From: Massilia frigida
Lineage (GTDB): Bacteria > Pseudomonadota > Gammaproteobacteria > Burkholderiales > Burkholderiaceae_D
NCBI RefSeq assembly: GCF_011682175.1
Contig: NZ_WHJG01000011.1
Location: forward strand, 112,054-176,053
Direction of reading: 5' to 3'
Length of the DNA: 64,000 bases
Shown here: one piece after another, positions 8,026 through 15,670 of the stretch
Numbering within the stretch: position 1 is the first letter of the stretch
How the letters are laid out: each line of letters starts with the position of its first letter
The notes under the pieces: model-generated
What the model saw: only the letters and a program-made list of their open reading frames with translations
Databases searched by the model: none
What the model was told of the DNA's origin: nothing
Program-made: the position numbers and the translations under genes

Positions 8026-8973
8026 ATGAAACGTTCAACGCAACACTGCCAGCACCCGACACGGCCGTTGCCGTGGGCACTTGTCATCATCGCCGCAGCC
8101 GTGGGTGCGGCGGCGGTGATATCGGCAACTTTCTGGATAAACAGCGGCAAGCCTGGCGTGCCGCTGCCAGCCCCTGGCAACATGGTGGCGCCAGCCAGGG
8201 CTGGCGCCACCCTGGCATCCGCGGCATCGGCTGTCGCCGTGGCGCAGCCAATGGCGGGCGATGTTTGCCTGCCGCCCGTGGGCGAAGCGCCCGCTGCGCC
8301 GCGCGACGAACAGGTGCGGGAAAGCATCCGTGCCGTTCTTGCCAAGAAAATGGATGTGTCGGCCCTGGTCGACCTTTCCCAGCGCAGCGATGCCGGTGCC
8401 GCACTGGCGCTGTTTCAGCGGATCAGGCCGTGTTCCGACACGACCCGCTATCTCGACAGCATGGAATTTTCGCTCGATGATGCCGGCTTTATGAGTGCGG
8501 CGGCGTGCCGCCGGATTCCGGCAAGGCTGCGTGCCAATCCCATCAACATTCTCATCCCGGCGGCCGATGCGGGGTCGACTGCCGCAAAATTATTGATATT
8601 GAAAAACGCGCCAACGGTTGCCGCCGTCAAGCAGGCGGTCGGCAACGCATCGGCAAACGACATCGCCGAACTCCAGGCCACAGCGGAGCGCTATGGCAAG
8701 GACGCGGCCAGCGCCGGATCGGCCAGCGCGGCGGCGTGGCTGGCGCAAGCCTATTTGAGCGGAGCGTTTGGCAGCAAGCGCGAGCAGGCGGCGTATGCGA
8801 TCACGTATGAGATGAACCAGTCCTTGCAGGGCGAGGAAAGTCGCTCCAGACTGAACTATGTGACCGGTCGCATGTCGGCATCCGATCTGGCGCGTGTGCG
8901 CCCGATGCTCGACCGCTGCCGCGCCCGCAAGGAAGCGCGGGCCGCCTCGGTCTTGATTTCCCCGTTTCGCTAG
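8026..8973 (+). CDS. membrane-anchored Sel1/TPR-like hypothetical protein
   Basis: Translation from the ATG at 8026 gives 315 residues. There is a single N-terminal membrane segment (about residues 17-38, ALVIIAAAVGAAAVISATFW), an Ala/Pro-rich linker, then an alpha-helical domain. Near residues 225-260 the pattern SAGSASAAAWLAQAYLSGAF resembles a Sel1-type helical repeat, and a CSDTTR...AAACRRI pair of cysteines lies in the middle. The gene follows the thioredoxin-like lipoprotein gene by 8 bases and is the third member of the cassette. All three products are predicted to lie at the periplasmic face. Function unknown. Confidence 0.55.
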   Translation: MKRSTQHCQHPTRPLPWALVIIAAAVGAAAVISATFWINSGKPGVPLPAPGNMVAPARAGATLASAASAVAVAQPMAGDVCLPPVGEAPAAPRDEQVRESIRAVLAKKMDVSALVDLSQRSDAGAALALFQRIRPCSDTTRYLDSMEFSLDDAGFMSAAACRRIPARLRANPINILIPAADAGSTAAKLLILKNAPTVAAVKQAVGNASANDIAELQATAERYGKDAASAGSASAAAWLAQAYLSGAFGSKREQAAYAITYEMNQSLQGEESRSRLNYVTGRMSASDLARVRPMLDRCRARKEARAASVLISPFR

Positions 8974-9030
8974 CCGCCCGGTCAACACTGCCGATGCGGC
9001 GGCGCCCTGCTCTTCCGAACGCGGCCGTGA

Positions 9031-9636
9031 CTACTGCGAAACCATCACCGCCTGCCTGATGTAGTTGCCTTCGCCCGCCTCCTGCAACATGAAGGCCGCG
9101 AGGTCGGCGCGCGACAGCCTGCCGGCAAAGCCCGGCATCAGTCCAGTCCCAGCGCGATAGCCGCCGCGGCGTGCGCCATCGGTCAGCATGGGCGGACGCA
9201 CCAGGGTCCAGTCGAGCGCACTATCGCGCACCAGCGCCTCCATGCGCATCTTCGCGGCAATCAGCTTGCGCAGGAAGCGAATGAACAGGGACGCTTTCCT
9301 GGTTTCCGACGCGCCGTGCGCGCTCAACGCGACAAGGCGCTGTACGCCGGCCACGTTCATCGCCTGCACGATGCTGCGCATGCCGCCGGTGCAAACGGCG
9401 GACGCATCGCCCTTGCGCGCCCCGAGCACGCTGATGACGGCATCGGCGCCCCGCACCACATCGCCAACGATAGCCGGCTGGGCAAAGGTGCCGGCAATAA
9501 TCTGCAGGCGTGGATGCGCGCCGGACCACGCGTCCGCATTGCGCACCAGTGCCCGCACCTCATGTCCCGCTTGCAAGGCCTGCTCGACCAGATGGCGGCC
9601 GGTGGCACCCGTGGCACCGAACATAGCGAGCTTCAT
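9031..9636 (-). CDS. NAD(P)-binding protein, NmrA/atypical SDR type
   Basis: The 201-residue protein opens with a Rossmann glycine motif, MFGATGATGRHLVEQAL, and continues as an atypical short-chain dehydrogenase fold (ADAVISVLGARKGD near residue 88, LVALSAHGAS near residue 118, DWTLVRPPMLTDG near residue 155). It lacks a clear YxxxK pair, as in NmrA-like and SDR_a5-type proteins that bind NAD(P)H without a proven reaction. Its ATG overlaps the stop of the upstream IMPase-like gene by four bases (ATGA), so the two are cotranscribed. The divergent TetR gene is the likely regulator. Confidence 0.85.
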   Translation of the reverse strand: MKLAMFGATGATGRHLVEQALQAGHEVRALVRNADAWSGAHPRLQIIAGTFAQPAIVGDVVRGADAVISVLGARKGDASAVCTGGMRSIVQAMNVAGVQRLVALSAHGASETRKASLFIRFLRKLIAAKMRMEALVRDSALDWTLVRPPMLTDGARRGGYRAGTGLMPGFAGRLSRADLAAFMLQEAGEGNYIRQAVMVSQ

Positions 9637-10472
9637 TGGGCGGCATCCACGTCGGCGCTCGCCAGGACCGCAAGCGCTGCTGCCATCAGCGCAGGTGCGC
9701 CGGCAAGGAAAGCGCTGCTGTCCGGCTGCCAGGGCTGGCCGCGCAGATCGGCCACCCGGCCGCCGGCTTCGGCAACCAGCAAGGCGCCAGCGAGCAGGCC
9801 CGATCGCACCTGGCTGTATTGCCAGAACAGATCCTGATGGCCTGCGGCGACCTCGATCATCTGCATGGTGGACGGCACCGCCACATGCACCACCAGCGCC
9901 GCCTCCAGCATCGCCGTGACCGACTGGCCGATACGCCGGTAGATGTCAGCCCCTTCGCCGGGGGCCGCCTGCCCGGTTCCCACTGTGGCCGCGCGCAGAT
10001 CGGATTTCGACGACGTACGCAAGCGCGTTCCGTTGAGCCAGGCGCCGCCTCCGGCCAGCGCGGTATAGGTGTCGCCGGTCAATGGCAGATGGATCGCGCT
10101 CAAGACGGGCACGTTGTCGCGCACCAGCGTCGCCGTGACGCACCAGTGCGGCAAGCCATGGACATGGTGGATCGCCCCTTCGACCGGGTCGCACACCCAC
10201 CATTCGCCTGCGGGCAGGGGGCCACGCCCTTCCTCGTCGTCGTCCCAGCGGGCCTCGGGGCGCTCTTGCGACAGGGCCTCGCGCAGGATCGCCATCGAGA
10301 CCAGGTCGTTGGCCTCGATCATCGCAGCGATTTCCTGCATGCCCTGCGGACGCGCGCCCGGATCGAACAGCGCCTTGACGGCATGGCCGGCCGACTGCAC
10401 CGCGGCGACGGCGTGCAGCAGCAGCGCCTGGTCCCCGGAGGTCGGAATGGAAAGTTGTTCAGGATGGTTCAT
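9633..10472 (-). CDS. inositol monophosphatase-family protein with altered catalytic motifs
   Basis: The start is ATG 10472 (279 aa); the longer open frame to 10934 is antisense to the TetR gene. The fold is recognisable from WWVCDPVEGAIHHVH near residue 87, the GDTYTALAGGGAWLNGTRL segment, and the C-terminal ALLVAEAGGRVADL. In active IMPases the first motif is DP(I/L)DGT and the second is WDxAAG. Here they read DPVEGA and RSGLLAG, so the metal-binding Asp of the second motif is gone and the first is Asp-to-Glu. The protein may therefore bind rather than hydrolyse a phosphate ester, or use a different metal site. It is cotranscribed with the NmrA-like gene. Confidence 0.8.
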   Translation of the reverse strand: MNHPEQLSIPTSGDQALLLHAVAAVQSAGHAVKALFDPGARPQGMQEIAAMIEANDLVSMAILREALSQERPEARWDDDEEGRGPLPAGEWWVCDPVEGAIHHVHGLPHWCVTATLVRDNVPVLSAIHLPLTGDTYTALAGGGAWLNGTRLRTSSKSDLRAATVGTGQAAPGEGADIYRRIGQSVTAMLEAALVVHVAVPSTMQMIEVAAGHQDLFWQYSQVRSGLLAGALLVAEAGGRVADLRGQPWQPDSSAFLAGAPALMAAALAVLASADVDAAQ

Positions 10473-10492
10473 GGTGATCTTCCTTGGTTGCC

Positions 10493-10517
10493 TCAAGCGG
10501 CTCGGCATTGCGCTTGA
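10493..10517. promoter_or_regulatory. candidate TetR operator between divergent genes
   Basis: A perfect 7-base inverted repeat, TCAAGCG at 10493-10499 and CGCTTGA at 10511-10517, spans 25 bases in the 78-base gap between the IMPase-like gene and the tetR-type gene. Size and position fit an autoregulatory TetR operator. No footprint evidence exists. Confidence 0.4.
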
Positions 10518-10550
10518 CTTGGCCAGGAAATGATATGAGCATGCTGTCGC

Positions 10551-11189
10551 ATGAACAACTCGCAATCGAAGAAGGCTACCGTGCGGCGGCTGGTGCCAAG
10601 GAAGACGCCGTCCCAGCCGCGTTCCGCCCACACCGTCGGCACCATCCTGGAAGGGGCAGCTCACATTCTCGAACTGCACGGACTTGAAGGATATACAACA
10701 AACGCCATCGCAGCCCGTGCCGGAGTGAGTATCGGTTCCCTCTACCAGTATTTCCCCACCAAGGATGCGGTGACGATCGCCCTGATCGAACGCGAATCGC
10801 TCGACCTGGTGCGCGAGGCGACCGAGGCGCTGCAAGGACAGGATCATCGGCGCGCGCTGCGCCAGCTGGTCGAGACGGCGATCCGCTATCAGTTGCGCCG
10901 GCCGCAGCTGGCCAGGCTGCTCGATACGGAACAAGGCCGGCTGGCCTCACTGATGCCGGGTACGGCCCACGCTGCGGCAATGCATGCCGCACTTACCGGC
11001 TTTCTCGCCACCTACCCGTCCCTGGACCCGGCGCGTGCCGGACGAAGCGCATCCGACCTCATGGCGCTCATCAGTGCCTTGACCGACGCTGCGGGGCGGG
11101 TGGAAACCGAGATATCGCCGTCACTGGCCGATCCGATCGAAGGCGCGGTGCTTGGTTATCTGAACGCTGTGTCCGGAACGGTGGCGTAA
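10551..11189 (+). CDS. TetR/AcrR family transcriptional regulator
   Basis: The 212-residue protein has the TetR helix-turn-helix near residues 28-72 (ILELHGLEGYTTNAIAARAG, then SIGSLYQYFPTKDAV), preceded by a basic tail, and a C-terminal helical ligand domain with a typical RRALRQLVETAIRYQ helix. It is transcribed away from the IMPase/NmrA pair with a 78-base shared upstream region containing a dyad, so it most likely represses both itself and that pair. The ligand cannot be predicted. Confidence 0.92.
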   Translation: MNNSQSKKATVRRLVPRKTPSQPRSAHTVGTILEGAAHILELHGLEGYTTNAIAARAGVSIGSLYQYFPTKDAVTIALIERESLDLVREATEALQGQDHRRALRQLVETAIRYQLRRPQLARLLDTEQGRLASLMPGTAHAAAMHAALTGFLATYPSLDPARAGRSASDLMALISALTDAAGRVETEISPSLADPIEGAVLGYLNAVSGTVA

Positions 11190-11321
11190 CCTTGCTTCGG
11201 GGACAATAGTGCGGTATCGGAATTGCGCAGCCACACTGCTTGTGTACGCGTGCGAACGGAACTGTCGACAAATCAGGTCCATACTTGACCATGTAGATAC
11301 GCCAAAGCCGGAAGGTTCAAC

Positions 11322-13040
11322 ATGGACACCCCTCAGATCACGCCGCTCGCGGCACGCAGCGCAGGCCCTGTCACTCCCCTCGCGGCAACGCAAGCCATGG
11401 CCATCGAGCAGGCCCAGAGCCTGCCATTGATGACGGTTGCGCCTACCACGGTCGACCTGTCGACCTCGGGGCGCTTCCTGTCGCTGGCCTCCTTATTCCA
11501 GAAAAAGACGCTGGACTTGCAAACCTCTGTCGTTGGCGACACGGATACATCGAAAAGGCTTGCCGATGTGGCCGTTGCAGCGGCGGCCGTGATCAGCGTG
11601 TTCAACGAATTGCAGACCGGCGCGGTCGACAACACCGGCACGCCGATGGACACCCTGGGCGAGCAATCGTTGCAATCGCAATTTTTCCAGCAGTTTGGAA
11701 GCACGCCGCAGGATGCCGAAGCAAGCCTGGCCGCTATCGGCCTGAGCTTTGCGCCGGCGACCAGCGGCACCGCTGGCACCCTGGATTTGGACGAGACGGC
11801 GCTGCAGGATGCATTTCGCCAAGACCCGGCCGCCACGTCGGCATTGCTGGACCGTGCCGCCAACGCCTTCTTCGGCGTGGTCAGCACACAAGTCCAGGCA
11901 CAGGCCGCCAACGTTTCTTTCCTTGCCGACGACAGCGTGATCGGCGCCGCGCAGCCGGTCCTTGCCGCCGCGCCCCAGGACCTGAGCGCCACCCCGTTCC
12001 AGCCAGCCAGCAATGAGGACAATCTGTTCGTCCAGAGCCTGGTGACAGATACTCCGCGCAATGAAAGCGAGCCGCCGAACGCACTCGCAAGCGGACTGCC
12101 GCCGCCCCTTGCCCAAGCCGACCTGGGCGAAGGCAGCGATTTTCCGGTGCAGGTGGACCTGATCGCCCCGGAAACAGAGGCGCCGGCCCAAGGCGCGCGC
12201 CCGGCCCCGCTGCCGGAAGAACCGGACGCGCAAGCGACCGCCACCAACACCGCCCTGGCCGAAGCGCGCCAGCCTGCTGTGCTCACTACGCCAGCCGAAG
12301 CGCGCCAGCCTGCGGCGCTCGCTACGCCAGCCGCAACGGCAGCGCCAACTGCAACGGCAGCGCCACCCGTTGCGGTAGCGCCGAGTACGGAAGACCGGTT
12401 GCAGCCGGCAGCCATCGCTACCACGCAGGCGACCAGCACGGTTTCCGAACCCGACACCACGGCAGGCAACCCGGTCAGCGTCGCGCAACAGGCACGCGTT
12501 CTGGCGCAACAGTTGCAAGCGGAACGCGAAGCAGCGCGCGAGCTCGACGAGAAAATTGCCGGCGCCAGCGATGCGGTACGTGCCGCCTTGGCCGATGACA
12601 TCGCCAGGCGCGACGCAGTCAGGGTAGATCAGCTCAACGTGGAAAGAGCCATGGCACAGCGGCGCGCGGACCAGCTGGAGCAAGCCGGAGCGCGCCCCGT
12701 CGTGCCGGATCAGTTGGTGCGGCCCGAGGCTGCCGCGCGGACGGCCACGACGGTCCAGTCGACGACCGGGGTCCGGAACACGGAGCAGGACCAGGACATC
12801 ACGCTGCGGCAAGCGCCGCTTCCGGCGCCGGACCAGGCGCAGCAGGCCGCGCGCGACCCGGCAATTGCCACCGCCATCGCGGCCTACAACGTCAACACCG
12901 GTCCGTTCGCGGCACAAAACGGCCGGCCCGACATGCAGCCACCCAAGCCGAAGCCTGTCGCGCCGGTTGCCGCTGTCACGAAGGTGGACCCCGCCGGGGC
13001 GCTCGGCACCCCTGGCGACGGATCGTCGCCATTGCGCTAA
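11322..13040 (+). CDS. large Ala/Pro-rich hypothetical protein with a FliD-C-like segment
   Basis: The gene has a good start (GGAAGG 8-13 bases before ATG 11322). Residues about 45-190 contain a pattern seen in flagellar cap/hook-associated proteins: GRFLSLASLF, FNELQTG, IGLSFAPATSGTAGTLDLDETALQDAFRQDP and FFGVVSTQ. This suggests relation to the C-terminal domain of FliD. The remaining 380 residues are low-complexity Ala/Pro/Thr/Gln sequence, including an imperfect tandem EARQPA(V/A)L(T/A)TPA near residue 318, and a charged coiled-coil-like stretch (about residues 385-450). There is no signal peptide and no flagellar neighbour. Function unknown; the FliD resemblance is weak. Confidence 0.6.
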   Translation: MDTPQITPLAARSAGPVTPLAATQAMAIEQAQSLPLMTVAPTTVDLSTSGRFLSLASLFQKKTLDLQTSVVGDTDTSKRLADVAVAAAAVISVFNELQTGAVDNTGTPMDTLGEQSLQSQFFQQFGSTPQDAEASLAAIGLSFAPATSGTAGTLDLDETALQDAFRQDPAATSALLDRAANAFFGVVSTQVQAQAANVSFLADDSVIGAAQPVLAAAPQDLSATPFQPASNEDNLFVQSLVTDTPRNESEPPNALASGLPPPLAQADLGEGSDFPVQVDLIAPETEAPAQGARPAPLPEEPDAQATATNTALAEARQPAVLTTPAEARQPAALATPAATAAPTATAAPPVAVAPSTEDRLQPAAIATTQATSTVSEPDTTAGNPVSVAQQARVLAQQLQAEREAARELDEKIAGASDAVRAALADDIARRDAVRVDQLNVERAMAQRRADQLEQAGARPVVPDQLVRPEAAARTATTVQSTTGVRNTEQDQDITLRQAPLPAPDQAQQAARDPAIATAIAAYNVNTGPFAAQNGRPDMQPPKPKPVAPVAAVTKVDPAGALGTPGDGSSPLR

Positions 13041-13163
13041 GGTGCTGCGCATGTCCGGCATATCGGTCGTTCGCGACCTGATGGACAGCAGACACCCTGC
13101 GGCCGGCGAGCGCGACAACGCCACCGCACCGAAGGTCCCGTCGAACGATCTGACCGCAACGAC

Positions 13164-13191
13164 TTGAAAGGCAGCGCAAGCTTGTTACACT
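13164..13191 (+). promoter_or_regulatory. probable sigma-70 promoter of the antitoxin gene
   Basis: TTGAAA at 13164-13169 and TACACT at 13186-13191 are separated by 16 bases and lie 27 bases upstream of the antitoxin ATG, with GGAAGG as ribosome binding site in between. Toxin-antitoxin genes normally have their own autoregulated promoter, which fits. Confidence 0.45.
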
Positions 13192-13217
13192 ATTTGGACC
13201 AACTCCGGAAGGTTCAA

Positions 13218-13463
13218 ATGAAGATCGTTAACATTCGGGAAGCACAGGAGCATTTATCCAGCTTGGTAGAAGATGCGGCAAAGGGCAAACCGTTCATTAT
13301 CGAGATGTCCGGAAAACCAATGGTCAAGGTCATCTCCATGGATGAAACGGTCACGACGATACCCCGGCGACTGGGCTTCATGATGGTCCCGATGTCCATT
13401 CCAGACGATTTTGCCACGATGGAGCAAGACGACATCGAATCAACATTCGAAGGAGACAAGTGA
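13218..13463 (+). CDS. Phd/YefM-family antitoxin, orphan
   Basis: The ATG at 13218 follows a GGAAGG ribosome site by 7 bases and gives 81 residues; an upstream in-frame extension to 13164 runs through the promoter. The N-terminus MKIVNIREAQEHLSSLVEDA and the AKGKPFIIEMSGKPMVKVI segment match Phd/YefM antitoxins that bind DNA as dimers and neutralise a cognate PIN (VapC-like) or Doc/YoeB toxin with their C-terminal tail. The expected toxin start (GTGA overlap at 13460) is present, but the frame closes after ten codons. The antitoxin therefore appears to be left without its own toxin. Confidence 0.88.
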   Translation: MKIVNIREAQEHLSSLVEDAAKGKPFIIEMSGKPMVKVISMDETVTTIPRRLGFMMVPMSIPDDFATMEQDDIESTFEGDK

Positions 13464-13517
13464 GACTCTTGCTGGAACGCGCTCGCCATTGAAGGGTTAG
13501 CGCTTCTTCACCAAGAA
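13460..13517 (+). pseudogene. scar of a PIN-domain toxin gene
   Basis: A GTG overlapping the antitoxin stop opens VRLLLE, matching the MRLLLDT start of many PIN toxins paired with Phd-type antitoxins, but a TGA follows at 13490-13492. One frame over (13473 onward) the sequence reads NALAIEGLALLHQE, reminiscent of the conserved HALAxxxLPLLHxDPFDR end of the same toxins. The simplest reading is a toxin gene that lost its middle by an internal deletion with frame change. The fragments are short, so this is an inference. Confidence 0.4.
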
Positions 13518-13563
13518 GGTGTTGCCTGCGCATTTACTGTAGGCAGGAAATTGTCCGAATACA

Positions 13564-14214
13564 CTACGCTTCCCAGCGCGCCACGACGTCGAACGCAAGC
13601 GGCTCAGGAATGCTCACCCTGGCGTACAGCGCTTCCTCCTCAACCTGGCTGATGAGCGACAACATCGTTTCCGAACGCGCTGTCGAACCACGCTGGTAAG
13701 GATGCCCGGCTGGCGGTTTGCCCAGGCAGCCGTGCAGCATACCCTGGAGCGCGGGATCAAGCAGATCGGCCACCTTCGCGATATCGGCCCGCAGACAGGC
13801 AACCGGGTCGCCAGCATCCTCATCGAGCAAATCCAGATCGGCAAACACGGCCAGATACTCGGCCACGACAAAGTGATCGAAGCTGGCGTAACGCAGCCGC
13901 GAGGCGCTGCAATCGCGCCATACCATGGCAATACCCTCCTCGCCGCCGCGCAGGCGCACCAGGCAATACGCATCGCCCGCGCCGGATCGTCCGAACGGCA
14001 GGAACACATTGCCATGCTGCTTGACCGGATTGAGCCATCCTGCAATGACTGCTCCCGCGCGCTGCGCCGACAGCCACTCAAAATCATACACTGCGGACAA
14101 GGCCGTCCGCTCAGGATCATCACCGCCGGTCCTGCCGCTCTCGATCAGATGCCGCAGGGTGGCCGGCAAGGCGATGCCGGTGGTTGCGGACAACGCCTCG
14201 AACGACTCACCCAC
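13564..14214 (-). CDS. SMI1/KNR4-family (SUKH-like) protein
   Basis: This 216-residue protein shows the SMI1/KNR4 pattern: an N-terminal helix with LPATLRHLIES, a middle YDFEWLSAQRAGAVIAGW stretch, and the hallmark VFLPFGRSGAGDAYCL near residue 70, followed by a FDHFVVAEYLAVF helix. Family members act as immunity proteins against polymorphic toxins or as scaffold proteins. No toxin gene is adjacent. It begins with GTG at 14214, 8 bases after an AGGGG, and only 10 bases downstream of sdaA, so it looks like the last gene of the kbl-tdh-sdaA operon. Confidence 0.75.
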   Translation of the reverse strand: MGESFEALSATTGIALPATLRHLIESGRTGGDDPERTALSAVYDFEWLSAQRAGAVIAGWLNPVKQHGNVFLPFGRSGAGDAYCLVRLRGGEEGIAMVWRDCSASRLRYASFDHFVVAEYLAVFADLDLLDEDAGDPVACLRADIAKVADLLDPALQGMLHGCLGKPPAGHPYQRGSTARSETMLSLISQVEEEALYARVSIPEPLAFDVVARWEA

Positions 14215-14224
14215 GCGCCCGCCC

Positions 14225-15622
14225 CTAGCAAGCGGCGTGGTTGACCGTCACCACGTGAATCGCCAGCCCGCCGAGCGAGGTTTCCTTGTACTTGTCCTGC
14301 ATGTCGGCGCCGGTCTGGCGCATCGTTTCGATCACGTCATCGAGGCTGACGAAGTGGGTACCGTCGCCCTTGAGCGCAAGCGAGGCGGCGGTAATCGCCT
14401 TGATCGCGCCCATGCCGTTACGCTCGATGCACGGAATCTGTACCAGCCCGCCAATCGGGTCGCACGTCATGCCCAGGTGATGTTCTATGCCGATTTCGGC
14501 AGCGTTCTCGATCTGTTCATTGGTGCCGCCCAGCGCCGCCACCAGCCCGGCCGCGGCCATCGCGCAAGCCACGCCGACTTCGCCCTGGCAGCCGATTTCG
14601 GCGCCCGAGATCGAGGCATTCTTCTTGCACAGCATGCCGATGGCGGCCGACGTGAGCATGAAGTCGCGCACCCCGCGCACCGGATCGCTCGGACGGCAAT
14701 CCTCGGCGTAGTAGCGCAGTACCGCCGGAATGATGCCGGCCGCGCCGTTGGTCGGCGCCGTCACCACGCGTCCGCCGGCGGCGTTTTCTTCGTTTACCGC
14801 CATCGCGTACAGGCTGACCTGGTGCAGCGCATCGTGCGGCAAGTCGTTGGCGCGGTTGTCGCCATTCTTGGCGTCGAGCGCCTGCTTCCACAGGTTGGCC
14901 GCGCGGCGCTTGACGTTCAGGCCACCGGGCAACTGCCCGCCAGTCACCAGGCCATGCGCGATACAGTCGCGCATCACCTGCCAGATCTTGTCGATGCCGG
15001 CGTCGAGCGCCGCGCCATCCATGCGCGCGCATTCGTTCGCACGCAGCATTTGCGGGATCGTCAGGCCGGTGGCGCGGCCGTGCGCGAGCAGCTGGTCCAT
15101 CGTGTCGAAGCTGTAAGGAATCGGCGCGGTGCTCTCGCCATTGCTCTGGCGCGCCTGCGATTCGCCGGCGGCGTGAATGAAGCCGCCGCCGACCGAATAG
15201 AAAATCCGTTCGATGACGCTGCCGTCATCGAGCTTGAGCGTGAAGCGCATGCCGTTCGGGTGTTCGGGCAGCGAAGAGCTCTTGTGCCAAATTAGGCCGG
15301 TGCGGGCTGAAAAGGGCACTTCGTGGGTGCCCAGCAGCTTGATCACGCCATCGAGTTCGGCTTCGGCCAGCATGTCTTCGACCCGCTCCGGGTCCACGCC
15401 CTGCGGCGTTTCGCCCATCAGGCCGAGGATGACCGCCTTGTCGGTCGCGTGGCCCACGCCGGTCAGGGCCAGCGAGCCATACAGCGCCGCTTCCACGCCC
15501 ACCGCACGATCCAGCGGACCGCATTCGACCAGAAAACGCCGCGCCGCCACCATCGGCCCCACGGTGTGGGAACTCGACGGCCCGATGCCGATCTTGAATA
15601 GGTCGAATACGCTCATGTCCAT
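14225..15622 (-). CDS. sdaA: L-serine ammonia-lyase (iron-sulfur type)
   Basis: The 465-residue single-chain enzyme deaminates L-serine to pyruvate with a 4Fe-4S cluster. The substrate-binding loop GIGPSSSHTVGPM lies at about residues 12-24. Cluster cysteines are visible in the C-terminal half (AMLCKKNASISGAEIGCQGEVG, MTCDPIGG, PCIERN). A ribosome site AGAGG precedes ATG 15622; a second ATG two codons later is possible. Downstream of the threonine dehydrogenase gene it completes a route threonine to glycine to serine to pyruvate, if glycine is converted by serine hydroxymethyltransferase elsewhere. Confidence 0.95.
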   Translation of the reverse strand: MDMSVFDLFKIGIGPSSSHTVGPMVAARRFLVECGPLDRAVGVEAALYGSLALTGVGHATDKAVILGLMGETPQGVDPERVEDMLAEAELDGVIKLLGTHEVPFSARTGLIWHKSSSLPEHPNGMRFTLKLDDGSVIERIFYSVGGGFIHAAGESQARQSNGESTAPIPYSFDTMDQLLAHGRATGLTIPQMLRANECARMDGAALDAGIDKIWQVMRDCIAHGLVTGGQLPGGLNVKRRAANLWKQALDAKNGDNRANDLPHDALHQVSLYAMAVNEENAAGGRVVTAPTNGAAGIIPAVLRYYAEDCRPSDPVRGVRDFMLTSAAIGMLCKKNASISGAEIGCQGEVGVACAMAAAGLVAALGGTNEQIENAAEIGIEHHLGMTCDPIGGLVQIPCIERNGMGAIKAITAASLALKGDGTHFVSLDDVIETMRQTGADMQDKYKETSLGGLAIHVVTVNHAAC

Positions 15623-15670
15623 CAGTTGCCTCTTGTATGTTTTTTATGTGGTGTGTGTCGGTGAAACAAA

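Noticed and set aside
10551..10934. N-terminal extension of the IMPase-like protein up to base 10934
   Set aside because: The extension is antisense to the TetR coding region and crosses the shared promoter; the family start fits ATG 10472.
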